From NCBI RefSeq assembly GCF_044068625.1, contig NZ_JBIPKH010000016.1:1-64000 (forward strand): DNA of 64,000 nucleotides, read 5' to 3'. A model generated the notes under the pieces. The model did no database searches. It saw only the letters and a list, made by a program, of their open reading frames with translations, and had not been told where the DNA came from. Position 1 is the stretch's first letter. Each line of letters opens with the position of its first letter. This DNA comes from Desulfurivibrio sp044068625. GTDB taxonomy: Bacteria; Desulfobacterota; Desulfobulbia; Desulfobulbales; Desulfurivibrionaceae. Positions 9,417-18,622 of the stretch are shown piece after piece. A program made the position numbers and the translations under genes.

Positions 9417-10286
9417 ATGAACCAAAACCACGTGCGCCAGATTCTGGCCGATCACCGGCTGGCCCCCAGTAAACAGTTGGGCCAGAACTTTTTAGTTCAA
9501 CCCCAGATCGCCGCCCAGATTGTGGAGGCCGCCGGCCTTACCCCCGGGGACACGGTGGTGGAGCTGGGGGTGGGCCTGGGGGCTCTTACCGCCCCGCTGG
9601 CCGCCAGGGCCGGACGGGTAATCGGCCTGGAGCTGGATGCGGGAATTGTCAAATATCACCGGGAGGCTCAGGATCTGGCCGCCAATGTGCAGCTGCTCCA
9701 CCAGGATCTGCTCAAGGCCGATTTCAGCGCCATGGCCCGCGAGCAGGGGCAAAAACTGAAAATAATCGCCAACCTGCCCTACTCGGTAACCAACCCCCTG
9801 CTCTTCAAACTGCTGGAACACCACCCCGCCCTGGAGTGGGCGGTGCTGATGATCCAGAAGGAGGTGGCGGAACGACTGACCGCCAAGCCCAACAGCAAGG
9901 AGTACGGGGTCCTGACCGTGCTCCTGGGAAGCTGCGCCACCGTGGAACGTCTGCTGCTGGTGGGACCGGGCAACTTCTATCCCCGGCCCAAGGTGGATTC
10001 GGTGGTGATCCGCATCCGCTTTATTCCCCCGGCAGGGAGCGAGGCCGACCCCCAGCTCCTGCCCCTGCTGCGCCGGGTGGTTGATACCGCCTTCGGGCAG
10101 CGGCGCAAGACCCTGCTCAACAGCCTGGGCTGCGGCAAGCTGCCCGGCCTGGGCCGGATTGAGGCGGCCCGGGCCCTGGAAGCCGCCGCCATCTCCCCCA
10201 AGTTACGGGCGGAAAACCTCACCACCGCCGATTACCTGCGGCTCACCGGGATCATCGCCGACCTGATTCGAAAGGCCAATGTTTGA
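9417..10286 (+). CDS. rsmA: 16S rRNA dimethyladenosine transferase
   Basis: A 289-residue SAM-dependent methylase that dimethylates A1518 and A1519 of 16S rRNA (E. coli numbering) in late 30S assembly. Seen: SKQLGQNFLV near the start, SAM motif VVELGVGLGALT, and the adenine-binding NLPYSVTNPL (motif IV). The stop overlaps the next start by 8 bases. Confidence 0.96.
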   Translation: MNQNHVRQILADHRLAPSKQLGQNFLVQPQIAAQIVEAAGLTPGDTVVELGVGLGALTAPLAARAGRVIGLELDAGIVKYHREAQDLAANVQLLHQDLLKADFSAMAREQGQKLKIIANLPYSVTNPLLFKLLEHHPALEWAVLMIQKEVAERLTAKPNSKEYGVLTVLLGSCATVERLLLVGPGNFYPRPKVDSVVIRIRFIPPAGSEADPQLLPLLRRVVDTAFGQRRKTLLNSLGCGKLPGLGRIEAARALEAAAISPKLRAENLTTADYLRLTGIIADLIRKANV

Positions 10287-11448
10287 TTTTGTTTTTCACC
10301 ACCCCACCCGGATCATCTTCCAACGCCGGGGATTGACCCGGCTGGGGGAGGAGTGCGCCCGCCTGGCCGGCAAGGTCCTTTTGGTTTACGGCCGCAGCAG
10401 CCTGAAGGGGTCAGGGCGCCACCGGGAGGTCTGTGCCAGCCTGACCGCCGCCGGGGTCAGTTGGCTGGAACTGGACGGAATCCCCCCCAACCCCACCCTA
10501 AGCCTGGTGCGGCGGGGAGTCGCCCTGGCCAGGGAGCACGGCGTTGGGGCGGTGGTGGCGGTCGGGGGTGGTTCGGTGATGGACAGCGCCAAGGCGATTG
10601 CCGCCGGAGCCTGCGTCAAACACGATCCCTGGCTTTTCTTCCGGGGCAAAAAGAGCATCAAGGCGGCCCTGCCCCTGCTCTGTGTTCCCACCCTGGCCGG
10701 CTCCGGCTCGGAATGCAACCATGGCATGGTCCTGAGCAACGAGGAGAACGGCCAGAAGATCGGAATCGGCAACCGCCACCTCTACCCCGCCACCGCTATT
10801 CTGGACCCGGAGCTGACCTGCAGCGCCTCCTGGCGGCAAACCCTGTTGGGGGCGGTGGACAGCATCTGTCACCTGGCGGAGTTCTTCTGCACCGACCCCA
10901 GCCCCCACCACCGCCTCCAGGACCGGCTGGCGGCGGGCCTGATCCGGTCGATCATGGAAAGCTGTGAACGGGTGCGACCCAGCCCGGCGGACTATCCGGG
11001 TCGGGCCACCCTGCTCTGGGCCTCCTCCCTGGCCCTCTACGGCCTTAACAGCGCGGGCCGGGGCCGGATCCATTTCCCGGCCCACCTGGTGGCCCACGCC
11101 CTGGGCGGACGCCATGACCTGCCCCACGGCGCGGCCCTGGCGGTATTGCTGCCGGCCTGGCTGAAATTCGAGGCCCAACGTGACCCAAGCCGGGTCGCCG
11201 CCCTGTTGAGAGCCGTTTTCGAGCTGCCGGCCAGCGATGCCCCAACCGCGGCGGCTCAGGGGATTAAGCAGTGGCAATCCTGGTTGCAGCAGATGGAGGC
11301 GCCGGCCAGCCTGACCGATCTGGGCCTTCCCCCGGGGCCGGAGGAACTAAGGGCGATCACCGCCCATGCCGCTCCCCAGGCCCGGCTCTGGCGCCTGCCC
11401 TACAGCGAGGAGGATATCGCCCGAATCCTGGCCCTCACCGCCGCCTAG
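10279..11448 (+). CDS. Iron-containing alcohol dehydrogenase family protein
   Basis: A 389-residue group III dehydrogenase. It shows the NAD-binding GGGSVMDSAKAIA near residue 97, TLAGSGSECN near 140, and the metal-binding helix HLVAHALGGRHDLPHGAALAV near 265-285. Such enzymes reduce aldehydes or oxidise alcohols; the substrate is unknown. It overlaps rsmA by 8 bases and ends 4 bases inside the convergent DUF3108 gene. Confidence 0.88.
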   Translation: MFDFVFHHPTRIIFQRRGLTRLGEECARLAGKVLLVYGRSSLKGSGRHREVCASLTAAGVSWLELDGIPPNPTLSLVRRGVALAREHGVGAVVAVGGGSVMDSAKAIAAGACVKHDPWLFFRGKKSIKAALPLLCVPTLAGSGSECNHGMVLSNEENGQKIGIGNRHLYPATAILDPELTCSASWRQTLLGAVDSICHLAEFFCTDPSPHHRLQDRLAAGLIRSIMESCERVRPSPADYPGRATLLWASSLALYGLNSAGRGRIHFPAHLVAHALGGRHDLPHGAALAVLLPAWLKFEAQRDPSRVAALLRAVFELPASDAPTAAAQGIKQWQSWLQQMEAPASLTDLGLPPGPEELRAITAHAAPQARLWRLPYSEEDIARILALTAA

Positions 11449-12257
11449 TCGTCCAGCAGGGGGCCCTGGTAATGGCTGAGGGTGGCGGTGAGGGAGCCGA
11501 TGGCGATGCGCCCCCGGATCAGCAGCGGGACCCGATAACGGTCGTTGGTCAACCAAATCACCGGATCCCCCACCTTTTCATAGAGACCGGCGAAGGTCAG
11601 GCGGGGGCGCACCCGCATAACCTCCCGCCGGCCCAGAATCGAGTTAAGCTCTTCCAGCCGCTCCACCGCCACCCGCACCAGGTGCCGCCCACCGTCGGCA
11701 AAGGCGGGAATTACCACCTCCCGCTCCAGGGCCAGGGGCATCACCCGGGTCACGTAGAAAGCGGAAAACTCGTTGTGGACCGGGCCATCCACCTCAAAGC
11801 TCCGGGGCTCATCCAAGTCGCGCTGATAGACGATGCGGCCATGCTGCTGGTCATACATGGTATCGCGAATGGTCAGCCGCTGCCCCTGGCGCTGGTTGGC
11901 GCGATAACTGCCGGGCAACCGCTGCTCCCCCTGGACCACCACCCTGAACTCGTCGTGGACCGGATAAAGAGCCCCCAGCAGACCCACGGTCCGGGCGGTG
12001 ACATCGATGGCGAAAAGCTGCTCTTCTGCCACCAGTTGCTTGACCTCCAGAGTCAAATGCCCGGCTTTCAGCCCCAGCCAGGTGACCTCATAGTGGAGCA
12101 CCTCCCCGACCGGATAGGCGGTGGCCAACAGTTGAACCACCGGTCCGTCGGGATCGGCCTGGCCCGCCGAGAGCGGCGAGGGCGGGGCGAGGAGAGCCAG
12201 CCCCCACAAAAGCGGGAGCAGCAGGAGACAAAAGCGGCGATTAATTGATCTTAGCAT
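11445..12257 (-). CDS. DUF3108 exported protein
   Basis: A 270-residue protein with a signal peptide (LLLLPLLWGLALLAPPSPLSA) and a beta-rich body of the DUF3108 type: GEVLHYEVTWLGLKAGHLTLEV, then alternating strands and a closing LIRGRIAIGSLTATLSHY. It should be periplasmic or outer-membrane associated. The family has no proven function. It is divergent from the MORN gene. Confidence 0.75.
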   Translation of the reverse strand: MLRSINRRFCLLLLPLLWGLALLAPPSPLSAGQADPDGPVVQLLATAYPVGEVLHYEVTWLGLKAGHLTLEVKQLVAEEQLFAIDVTARTVGLLGALYPVHDEFRVVVQGEQRLPGSYRANQRQGQRLTIRDTMYDQQHGRIVYQRDLDEPRSFEVDGPVHNEFSAFYVTRVMPLALEREVVIPAFADGGRHLVRVAVERLEELNSILGRREVMRVRPRLTFAGLYEKVGDPVIWLTNDRYRVPLLIRGRIAIGSLTATLSHYQGPLLDD

Positions 12258-12363
12258 CGCGATTCACCTCTCCATGGAAGCAAGGGGGGTAATAACTTGC
12301 CGAGAGCGGGTAACCTTGCTAGCATACCCCCATACCAGCGCAATCAACCAAGGAGGTTTCTCT

Positions 12364-12789
12364 ATGGGCAACCAGACCATCCGCCTGGACAATGGTACCG
12401 AGTATAGCGGTGAACTGAAAGAGAATCAACCACACGGTCAGGGCAGCCTGGTGGACGCCAACGGCAATCGCTACCAGGGGGAGTTCAAGGAGGGCAAGAT
12501 GGATGGCCAGGGGACCCTGACCCAGATCGACGGCCTGACCTACAGCGGGGAGTTCAAGGAGAACATGTTCCATGGCAAGGGCTGCCTGACCCAGCCCAAC
12601 AACTGCCGCTACGAAGGGGAGTTCGTCAGCAATCGCTTCCATGGCCTGGGCCGCCTGGTTCAGGCCGACGGCAGCAAATGGGAGGGGGAGTTCAACCAGG
12701 GGGAGATCAGCGGCCTGGGCACCATCACCATGCCCAACGGCCAGGAGCTGCCCGGCCGTTTCGTCAAGGGCAAGTTTGAGCCGACCTGA
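12364..12789 (+). CDS. MORN-repeat protein
   Basis: A 141-residue protein made almost only of about five MORN repeats (pattern YSGELKENQPHGQGSL, then YQGEFKEGKMDGQGTL, and so on), a beta-hairpin scaffold found in membrane-associated and signalling proteins. No signal peptide is visible. The ATG at 12364 follows a strong AAGGAGG site; an upstream in-frame codon at 12274 lacks one. The binding target is unknown. Confidence 0.85.
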   Translation: MGNQTIRLDNGTEYSGELKENQPHGQGSLVDANGNRYQGEFKEGKMDGQGTLTQIDGLTYSGEFKENMFHGKGCLTQPNNCRYEGEFVSNRFHGLGRLVQADGSKWEGEFNQGEISGLGTITMPNGQELPGRFVKGKFEPT

Positions 12790-12808
12790 TTGACCCGGCC
12801 GTAAAAGC

Positions 12809-12853
12809 AGCTTGCCGCCGCCCCGCCCGTTGCGGGGCGGAGCGGCGGCAAGA
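12809..12853. terminator. Bidirectional hairpin between convergent MORN and ZraP-like genes
   Basis: The arms CTTGCCGCCG and CGGCGGCAAG enclose a second inner stem (CCCCGC/GCGGGG). It sits between two convergent stop codons, where a shared terminator is expected. There is no clear T-run on either side. Confidence 0.6.
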
Positions 12854-12883
12854 GAGGATTTGCTTGCGGATCCAGCCGCCGGA

Positions 12884-13393
12884 TCAATGGTGGGCGGGCG
12901 CGTCGTCAGCGGTTTCAGCGGGGGCGGCGGTGCCACCCATCATCGGGCAGTTGCCCTTGGCCATGGCCATACCGCGCCCCATCCCGCCTTTCATGCCACG
13001 CTTGGGACCAAGCCCCTGCCCCATCCCCATCCCCATGCCAGCGCCGGGCAGGGCAATCCCCAGCTCCCGGGCTTTCTGGTGCTTCTGGGTCCGCAGGTCG
13101 AAAAGTTCCGCCGCCAGGCTGGCCGCCTTCTTTTCGTCGGGTTTCTGGGCCGTCAGCACCGCCTGCAGTTCGGTCTGCTTGACCACGATCTGCCGACGCA
13201 GCTCCAAGGTTTCGTCGTGGAACTGCTGGCGGGCCTTGAGGGTATCCTCATCCAGCTGGGCCGCCATTCGACCATAACCCGGTCCCGCCGCCGCCCCCGG
13301 CCCCAGGCCCTGCCGGGCCTCGGCCACCTGAAAACCAGCCATACCGATGATTGCCGCCAGAGCGATGCTCAACACTGTCTTCTTCATGATCAA
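12884..13393 (-). CDS. ZraP/Spy-like periplasmic metal-stress protein
   Basis: A 169-residue exported protein: a signal peptide (VLSIALAAIIGMAGFQVAEA), a helical body with the Spy/CpxP/ZraP pattern (LRRQIVVKQTELQAVLTA, then LAAELFDLRTQKHQKARELG), and a Met/Gly/His-rich tail (GMGMGMGQG, NCPMMGG, APAHH) that probably binds metal. ZraP of enteric bacteria is a zinc-binding chaperone that restrains the ZraS kinase. The divergent neighbour is a ZraS-like kinase, which supports that role. The Met-Ile at the N-terminus leaves two possible ATG starts (13393 or 13387). Confidence 0.82.
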   Translation of the reverse strand: MIMKKTVLSIALAAIIGMAGFQVAEARQGLGPGAAAGPGYGRMAAQLDEDTLKARQQFHDETLELRRQIVVKQTELQAVLTAQKPDEKKAASLAAELFDLRTQKHQKARELGIALPGAGMGMGMGQGLGPKRGMKGGMGRGMAMAKGNCPMMGGTAAPAETADDAPAHH

Positions 13394-13452
13394 ACTCCTA
13401 TTTTTTTGGTTCCGGGATGATTCCCGTCTGTGCTGTGGATGACCGGCTTTAT

Positions 13453-13468
13453 TTCAACAACCGTGCCA
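13453..13468 (-). promoter_or_regulatory. Candidate sigma-54 promoter of the zraP-like gene
   Basis: Minus-strand TGGCACGGTTGTTGAA has the -24 TGGCACG element and 4-nt spacing to TTG at -12, but the normally conserved GC there reads GA. It lies about 60 bases before the start codon. E. coli zraP is sigma-54 dependent, which makes this plausible. The -12 mismatch keeps confidence low. Confidence 0.4.
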
Positions 13469-13563
13469 GAAGGAGATATTTATCACAACATCCCGTAATA
13501 ATTGCCTTTTTACAAATAAACCCTTATCAGTCCAGCCACCGGCGGCCGCTCAGCGGCCCGCAA

Positions 13564-13613
13564 CTGTTTCTTTTTTATCCACCCTCGCTCCCAGGCGGGT
13601 AAAAAAGAGACAG
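13564..13613. repeat. Inverted repeat with T/A-rich arms
   Basis: CTGTTTCTTTTTT pairs with AAAAAAGAGACAG (one mismatch), enclosing a GC-rich inner segment. It could be a bidirectional terminator or a structured leader; no gene ends here on either strand, so its role is open. Confidence 0.5.
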
Positions 13614-13793
13614 CCACGACTCTGCCGGCGGCCGGACCAGGACCAGGGTCCCTGACCTCCCCCAGGATAAACGCCGGCAGGCGGCGACGGGATCGGCCCC
13701 ATATCTTTTTGCCGATTCCGGCACGGATCGTGTAAGTAGTAAGGGTGCAAGCCCGCCATACCTTCTGTCGATTTGAAAACCGGAAACTCCACT

Positions 13794-15272
13794 ATGACCA
13801 AACTGGCCCCCCAAAAATTTATCCTGGCGTCGCCCTGGATCTTCACCGCCGCCGTGGCCATCCTCCTGGGAATCATCCTGGTATTCGCGGTGGACAACAT
13901 GCGGCGCGAACAGCGCCAGGCCACGGAAAGCCTGTTTAACCGGGGCCAGGCGGTGATCCGGCTGGTGGAGGCCGGAACCCGCTCCACCATGATGCGGATG
14001 GCCTTCCCCGACCCTCTCCAGTTCCAGCATCTGCTGGAACAAACCGGCCAGGAGGAGAGTATCCTTTATATCGCGGTGGTGGACCACCGGGGTCTTATCC
14101 TGGCCCACAGCGACCCGGAACTGGTGGGCACCCAGCTCCCCTTTTCTCTACCCGGCCAGGAGGGTTTCCCCGCCGCCAATGGCGAGCCACCCTTCCCTTC
14201 CCCGGCCCCGGCTTACCGGTTGCTAACCGAAACCGCTTTTCCTGCCCGGGTTTTCGAGGTTTACGCCCCCTTCAACCCCCTGGCCAGAGGCCGGCACTGG
14301 CGGGAGCAGGCGGAGCTCAACCAGGCGCAGCGGCCCCGGATGGGCCATATGGGGATGGGCCCGATGGGTTCAGGCGGTCGTCTGGGGCAGGAGGGAGTCG
14401 GGACCGAAGGGATTCCGGCTATTTTTGCCCGGGGGGAGTTGCGACTGATTCTGGTGGGACTGGACATGAAGGCCGAAGAGGCGGTGATCAACCGTAACCG
14501 TCGCCATATCTTCTTCATCTCCCTGGCTTTGCTGCTGGCGGGTATCGGGGGCTGGACCGCCCTGCTGGCCATTCAAGGTTACCGCAAAGAGATGGAGCGG
14601 GAGGTCCAGAAGCATGAGCACCTGGTGGCGCTGGGCAAGATGGCGGCCGGGGTGGCCCACGAGGTCCGCAACCCCTTAAGTTCGATCAAGGGACTGGCCA
14701 CCCTGTTGGGCAACCGTTTCCCCGCCGATGACCCGGACCGCGACACCGCCCGCCTGCTGGTCAGCGAGGTTGAGCGCCTCAACCGCAGCATCGGCGAGCT
14801 GCTCGACTATGCCCGCCCTCTCCCCCTCAACCGCCGCCCCTGCGACCTCAACCAGTTGCTGCAAAATTCGCTCAAACTGGTGGCCGCCGACGCCAAGGCG
14901 CTCAAGGTGGAGCTGGAGTTCACCGCCGCTCCCCAGCTGCCCACCGCCGACCTGGATCCCGACCGGATCACCCAGGTGCTGCTCAACCTTTATCTCAACG
15001 CCCTGCAAGCTATGCCCCAAGGAGGAGTGCTGCGGGTGCGGGCCGAGGCGACGGGCGGCGGCGCCGGGCGGGTCCGGCTGGTGATCAGCGACACCGGCCA
15101 GGGCATTGCCCCCGCCGACCTGCCCCGGATCACCGATCCCTACTTTACCACCAAGCCCGATGGTTCCGGCCTGGGCCTGGCCATGGTCCGAAAGATTATC
15201 GACGAACACGGCGGCCAAATGACCATCGCCAGCCGGGAGCATCAGGGCACTACGGTCACCATCACCCTCTGA
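13794..15272 (+). CDS. ZraS-like sensor histidine kinase
   Basis: A 492-residue membrane kinase. Helix 1 (about 10-32) and helix 2 (about 240-262, FFISLALLLAGIGGWTALLA) flank a periplasmic sensor domain of about 200 residues. The H-box is AGVAHEVRNPLSSIKG, the N-box NLYLNALQAMP, and the ATP lid motifs are DTGQGIA and GSGLGLAMV. The periplasmic part contains a Met-rich stretch (RMGHMGMGPMGSGG), like the tail of the divergent ZraP-like protein, suggesting metal sensing. No response regulator lies next to it. A TTG 21 bases upstream is an alternative start. Confidence 0.88.
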   Translation: MTKLAPQKFILASPWIFTAAVAILLGIILVFAVDNMRREQRQATESLFNRGQAVIRLVEAGTRSTMMRMAFPDPLQFQHLLEQTGQEESILYIAVVDHRGLILAHSDPELVGTQLPFSLPGQEGFPAANGEPPFPSPAPAYRLLTETAFPARVFEVYAPFNPLARGRHWREQAELNQAQRPRMGHMGMGPMGSGGRLGQEGVGTEGIPAIFARGELRLILVGLDMKAEEAVINRNRRHIFFISLALLLAGIGGWTALLAIQGYRKEMEREVQKHEHLVALGKMAAGVAHEVRNPLSSIKGLATLLGNRFPADDPDRDTARLLVSEVERLNRSIGELLDYARPLPLNRRPCDLNQLLQNSLKLVAADAKALKVELEFTAAPQLPTADLDPDRITQVLLNLYLNALQAMPQGGVLRVRAEATGGGAGRVRLVISDTGQGIAPADLPRITDPYFTTKPDGSGLGLAMVRKIIDEHGGQMTIASREHQGTTVTITL

Positions 15273-15277
15273 GGGGC

Positions 15278-16534
15278 TTACTCCTTTTCCCGCTGGATAT
15301 GGGCGCCCACCGCCGCCAGCTTGCCCACCAGGTTGTCGTAGCCCCGATCCAGGTGATAGACCCGCGAAATTTCGGTGACCCCCTGGGCGGCCAGACCGGC
15401 GACCACCAGGGAAGCACTGGCCCGCAGGTCGGTGGCCATCACCTTGGCTCCGCGCAGGGTGCCGGTGCCGTTGACGATGGCGCTGTGGCCGTCCACCCGG
15501 ATATCGGCTCCCATCCGGCGCAACTCCGCCACATGCATGAACCGGTTTTCAAAAATGGTTTCGGTGATCAGGCTCAATCCCCGGGAAAAGCACATCAGGG
15601 CCATCATCTGGGCCTGGAGGTCGGTGGGAAAACCGGGATAGGGCATGGTCTTGATATCCACCCCCCGCAACTGACCGTTACCGGCCACATGGAGGCGTTC
15701 CCGCTCCTCCCGCACCTTAACCCCGGCCGCCCGCAACTTTTCATAGAGGGAGGGAAGCAGGGAGGGGTCGCAGTTGGTCAGGGTCAACTCTCCACCGGCG
15801 GCCGCCGCCGCAATCAGGAAGGTCCCGGTTTCGATCCGGTCGGGGACGATCCTGATCCGGGCCGGTTGCAGCTGCCGCACCCCTTCGATCTGCAGGGTAT
15901 CGAGATCTCGACCCTTGATCCTGGCCCCCATCCCGTTGAGCATATCCACCAGGTTGCCGATCTCCGGCTCCCGGGCCGCGTTTTTGATGATGGTGGTACC
16001 CTGGGCCAGTACCGCTCCCATCAGGATATTTTCCGTGGCGGTAACCGAGGGGATATCGAAACAGATGGTGGCGCCGCGCATCCGATCGGCCACCACGGCA
16101 TCGACATAGCCCTGATCCAGCTGATGGGTTACCCCCAGTTGCTCAAAGCCCTGGAGATGAAAATTGATCGGCCGGGCCCCGATGGCGCAGCCGCCGGGCA
16201 GCGAGACCCGGGCCCGACCCATCCGGGCCAGCAGCGGGCCCAACACCAGCACCGAGGCGCGCATGGTCTTGACCAGGTCATAGGAGGCCTCAAAGCTGTG
16301 TAGACCGGAGGTGTCGATGGTCAGGGTATCGCCCTCCCGTTGCCAGGTTGTCCCCAAGGCCTCCAACAGAGCCAGCATGGTCCGGGTGTCACGCAGGTCG
16401 GGAACATTCTCCAGCACGTGGGGGCCGGGAGCCAGCAGGCAGGCGCAAATCAAGGGCAAGGCGGCATTTTTGGCCCCACTGATCCTGATCTCCCCCTCCA
16501 GGGGATGCCCACCTTCAATCACTATCTTGTCCAT
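15278..16534 (-). CDS. murA: UDP-N-acetylglucosamine 1-carboxyvinyltransferase
   Basis: A 418-residue enzyme transferring enolpyruvate from PEP to UDP-GlcNAc, the first committed step of peptidoglycan synthesis. The substrate loop SGAKNAALPLI is near the N-terminus. The active-site loop reads SLPGGCAIGARP with the Cys present, the form alkylated by fosfomycin. An in-frame extension to 16618 overlaps prmC and is not conserved; MDKIVIEGG is the usual start. The true start still overlaps the end of prmC by 20 bases. Confidence 0.96.
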   Translation of the reverse strand: MDKIVIEGGHPLEGEIRISGAKNAALPLICACLLAPGPHVLENVPDLRDTRTMLALLEALGTTWQREGDTLTIDTSGLHSFEASYDLVKTMRASVLVLGPLLARMGRARVSLPGGCAIGARPINFHLQGFEQLGVTHQLDQGYVDAVVADRMRGATICFDIPSVTATENILMGAVLAQGTTIIKNAAREPEIGNLVDMLNGMGARIKGRDLDTLQIEGVRQLQPARIRIVPDRIETGTFLIAAAAAGGELTLTNCDPSLLPSLYEKLRAAGVKVREERERLHVAGNGQLRGVDIKTMPYPGFPTDLQAQMMALMCFSRGLSLITETIFENRFMHVAELRRMGADIRVDGHSAIVNGTGTLRGAKVMATDLRASASLVVAGLAAQGVTEISRVYHLDRGYDNLVGKLAAVGAHIQREKE

Positions 16535-17450
16535 GACTCCTCCGACAGCTAAGAATTCTTGGTAATCCGGCCAGATCGGGCAGGACTTCAACCTGATCGA
16601 AGGCGGGACTGGCCCCAAAAAGTGCCCGCACCGCCGCCTCCTGATCCCAGCCGATCTCGATCAGTAACCGACCGCCGGGGCGCAGATGGGGCGGAATCTC
16701 CCGGGCCAGGGTGATGACCTCCCGCAAACCCGCCTCGCCGCCATCCAGGGCCTGGCGCGGCTCGAAATCCCGCACCTCCGGGGCCAGAGAAGCCAGGGCG
16801 GCGGCTTCCACATAGGGCGGATTGCTGACCACCAGATCAAAGGGCGGGGTTTGGGGACCGAAAGCACTCAGCCAGTCGGCGGCCAGCCAGGCCACTCTGT
16901 TCTCCACGCCGTGCCGGTGGGCGTTGCCACGGGCAATGGCCAGGGCGGCGGGGGAGCGGTCCACGGCAACAACTCTGGCCTGGGGCAGTTCACGGGCCAA
17001 AACCACGGCCAGCACCCCGCTGCCGGTGCCCAGATCGAGAATATTGATGGTCCCGCCATGATGGGCTGAGGATTGCCGGGCGAACTTGAGGGTCTCTTCC
17101 ACCAGTAGTTCCGTTTCGGGGCGGGGAATCAAGACCGCCGGCCCCACCCGAAAAGGCAGGGACCAGAACTCCCACTCGCCCAAAAGGTACGCGATGGGCT
17201 CCCGCCCGGCCCGGCGCCTGACCAGCTGCTCCAGGAGGGCCAACTGGCCGGGGGCGACCGGTCGCTCGCCGGCCAGGATCAAACCGGCCCGGTCGCAACC
17301 CAGCAGCCAGGCCAGCAGCAGATCCGCCTCCCGGGCCGCCTCTTCAATCCCGGCCTGGCGCCAGCAGGCGATGATCAGGCCTCGCAACTCCCCGACCGTG
17401 GCCCCCGGAGCCGCCACGAAGGGCGGCGATGGCGCGGCCTCCCCGGTCAT
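16515..17450 (-). CDS. prmC: Release factor glutamine methyltransferase
   Basis: A 311-residue SAM methylase that methylates the GGQ glutamine of release factors. The SAM motif ILDLGTGSGVLAVVLA and the catalytic SNPPYVEA are present. An N-terminal helical substrate domain (AREADLLLAWLL, REPIAYLLGEWEF) fits the family. It follows prfA directly (stop and start share one base), the common prfA-prmC pairing. Confidence 0.95.
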   Translation of the reverse strand: MTGEAAPSPPFVAAPGATVGELRGLIIACWRQAGIEEAAREADLLLAWLLGCDRAGLILAGERPVAPGQLALLEQLVRRRAGREPIAYLLGEWEFWSLPFRVGPAVLIPRPETELLVEETLKFARQSSAHHGGTINILDLGTGSGVLAVVLARELPQARVVAVDRSPAALAIARGNAHRHGVENRVAWLAADWLSAFGPQTPPFDLVVSNPPYVEAAALASLAPEVRDFEPRQALDGGEAGLREVITLAREIPPHLRPGGRLLIEIGWDQEAAVRALFGASPAFDQVEVLPDLAGLPRILSCRRSHGQDSD

Positions 17451-18514
17451 CAGTGCTGCTTGAGGGCCTCGGTTTGATGATGAAGCATCAGGGGTTCGAT
17501 CACTTCATCGAGACGGCCAAGCATCACCTCATCCAGCCGATAAACGGTGAGGTTGATGCGATGGTCGGTGAGCCGGTTCTGGGGAAAATTGTAGGTGCGA
17601 ATCCTCTCGCTGCGATCCCCGCTGCCCACCTGACTCTTCCGGTCCGACGAGATCTTGTCATGCTGCTCCTGCTGGAGGCGGTCCAGGAGGCGGGCCCGGA
17701 GGACCTGCAGGGCCTTGGCCTTGTTCTTGTGCTGGGATTTCTCATCCTGGCAACTGACCACCAGACCGGTGGGCAGGTGGGTGACCCGCACCGCCGAATC
17801 GGTGGTATTTACGCTCTGGCCGCCGGGACCGGAGGAGCGAAAGACGTCAAATTTCAGTTCGGCGGGGTTGATCTTCAACTCCACCTCCTCGGCTTCGGGC
17901 AGTACCGCCACCGTCACCGCCGAGGTATGCACCCGTCCCTGGGTCTCGGTATCGGGCACCCGCTGGACCCGATGGACACCCGATTCATACTTCAAACGGC
18001 TGTAAACACGGTCGCCGCTGACCAGGGCGATAATCTCCTTGTAGCCGCCGATCCCGATGGGATTACTGCTCAACACCTCCACCTTCCAGCCCTGATCCTC
18101 GGCATAACGACCATACATCCGAAAAAGATCACTGGCAAACAGGGCCGCCTCGTCGCCACCGGTGCCGGCTCGAATCTCCAGCACGGTATTTTTCTCGTCG
18201 TTGGGGTCTTTGGGCAACAGGGCCAGCCGCAGCTCCTTATCCAGGGTCTCGATTCGGACGCGCAACTCCTCGCTCTCGACCCGGGCCATGGCCAGAATCT
18301 CCTCGTCATCCTCCTCCTGGAGCAACTGACGATTGGCGGCCAGATCCCGTTTCGCCTTGAGGTAATCGGCGTAGAGGGCGTCCAGCCGGGTCACCTGGGA
18401 GTGCTCTTTGGCCAGGGCCTGAAAACGGGCGGGATCACCCATCAGCCCCGGATCGGCCAGACGATTCTCCAGGTCTCTTTTGCGTTCGGCTATATCGGCA
18501 AGCTGTTCAAACAT
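17450..18514 (-). CDS. prfA: Peptide chain release factor 1
   Basis: A 354-residue factor reading UAA and UAG. It has the GGQ loop in RSSGPGGQSVNTTDSAV and the codon-recognition tripeptide in RVPDTETQGRVHTSA (PxT type, here PDT). RF1 does not read UGA, which is the codon that appears to be recoded in the 47-50 kb region. It sits in the rpmE-prfA-prmC-murA gene line. Confidence 0.96.
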   Translation of the reverse strand: MFEQLADIAERKRDLENRLADPGLMGDPARFQALAKEHSQVTRLDALYADYLKAKRDLAANRQLLQEEDDEEILAMARVESEELRVRIETLDKELRLALLPKDPNDEKNTVLEIRAGTGGDEAALFASDLFRMYGRYAEDQGWKVEVLSSNPIGIGGYKEIIALVSGDRVYSRLKYESGVHRVQRVPDTETQGRVHTSAVTVAVLPEAEEVELKINPAELKFDVFRSSGPGGQSVNTTDSAVRVTHLPTGLVVSCQDEKSQHKNKAKALQVLRARLLDRLQQEQHDKISSDRKSQVGSGDRSERIRTYNFPQNRLTDHRINLTVYRLDEVMLGRLDEVIEPLMLHHQTEALKQH

Positions 18515-18545
18515 ATCTTCACAGGGGGGTATTCAAACTGACGAC

Positions 18546-18599
18546 AAAAAAACGCCCCGTGGCCGACTGCCGGCAACCGCCGGCACCACCAGGGGGCGC
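18546..18599 (-). terminator. Rho-independent terminator downstream of rpmE
   Basis: On the minus strand a GC-rich hairpin (GCGCCCC with GGGGCG, plus an inner GCCGGC/GCCGGC stem) is followed directly by seven T. It lies just after the rpmE stop and before prfA. Confidence 0.85.
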
Positions 18600-18622
18600 T
18601 CCAGATACCACTGAACGGCAAG

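Larger units (their letters stand above)
13394..13793. other. Divergent regulatory region between zraP-like and kinase genes
   Basis: A 400-bp gene-free stretch. It holds a candidate sigma-54 promoter for the minus strand and a long AT-armed hairpin, both listed separately. The remainder (13614-13793) shows no clear promoter or open frame with coding character. Confidence 0.6.
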
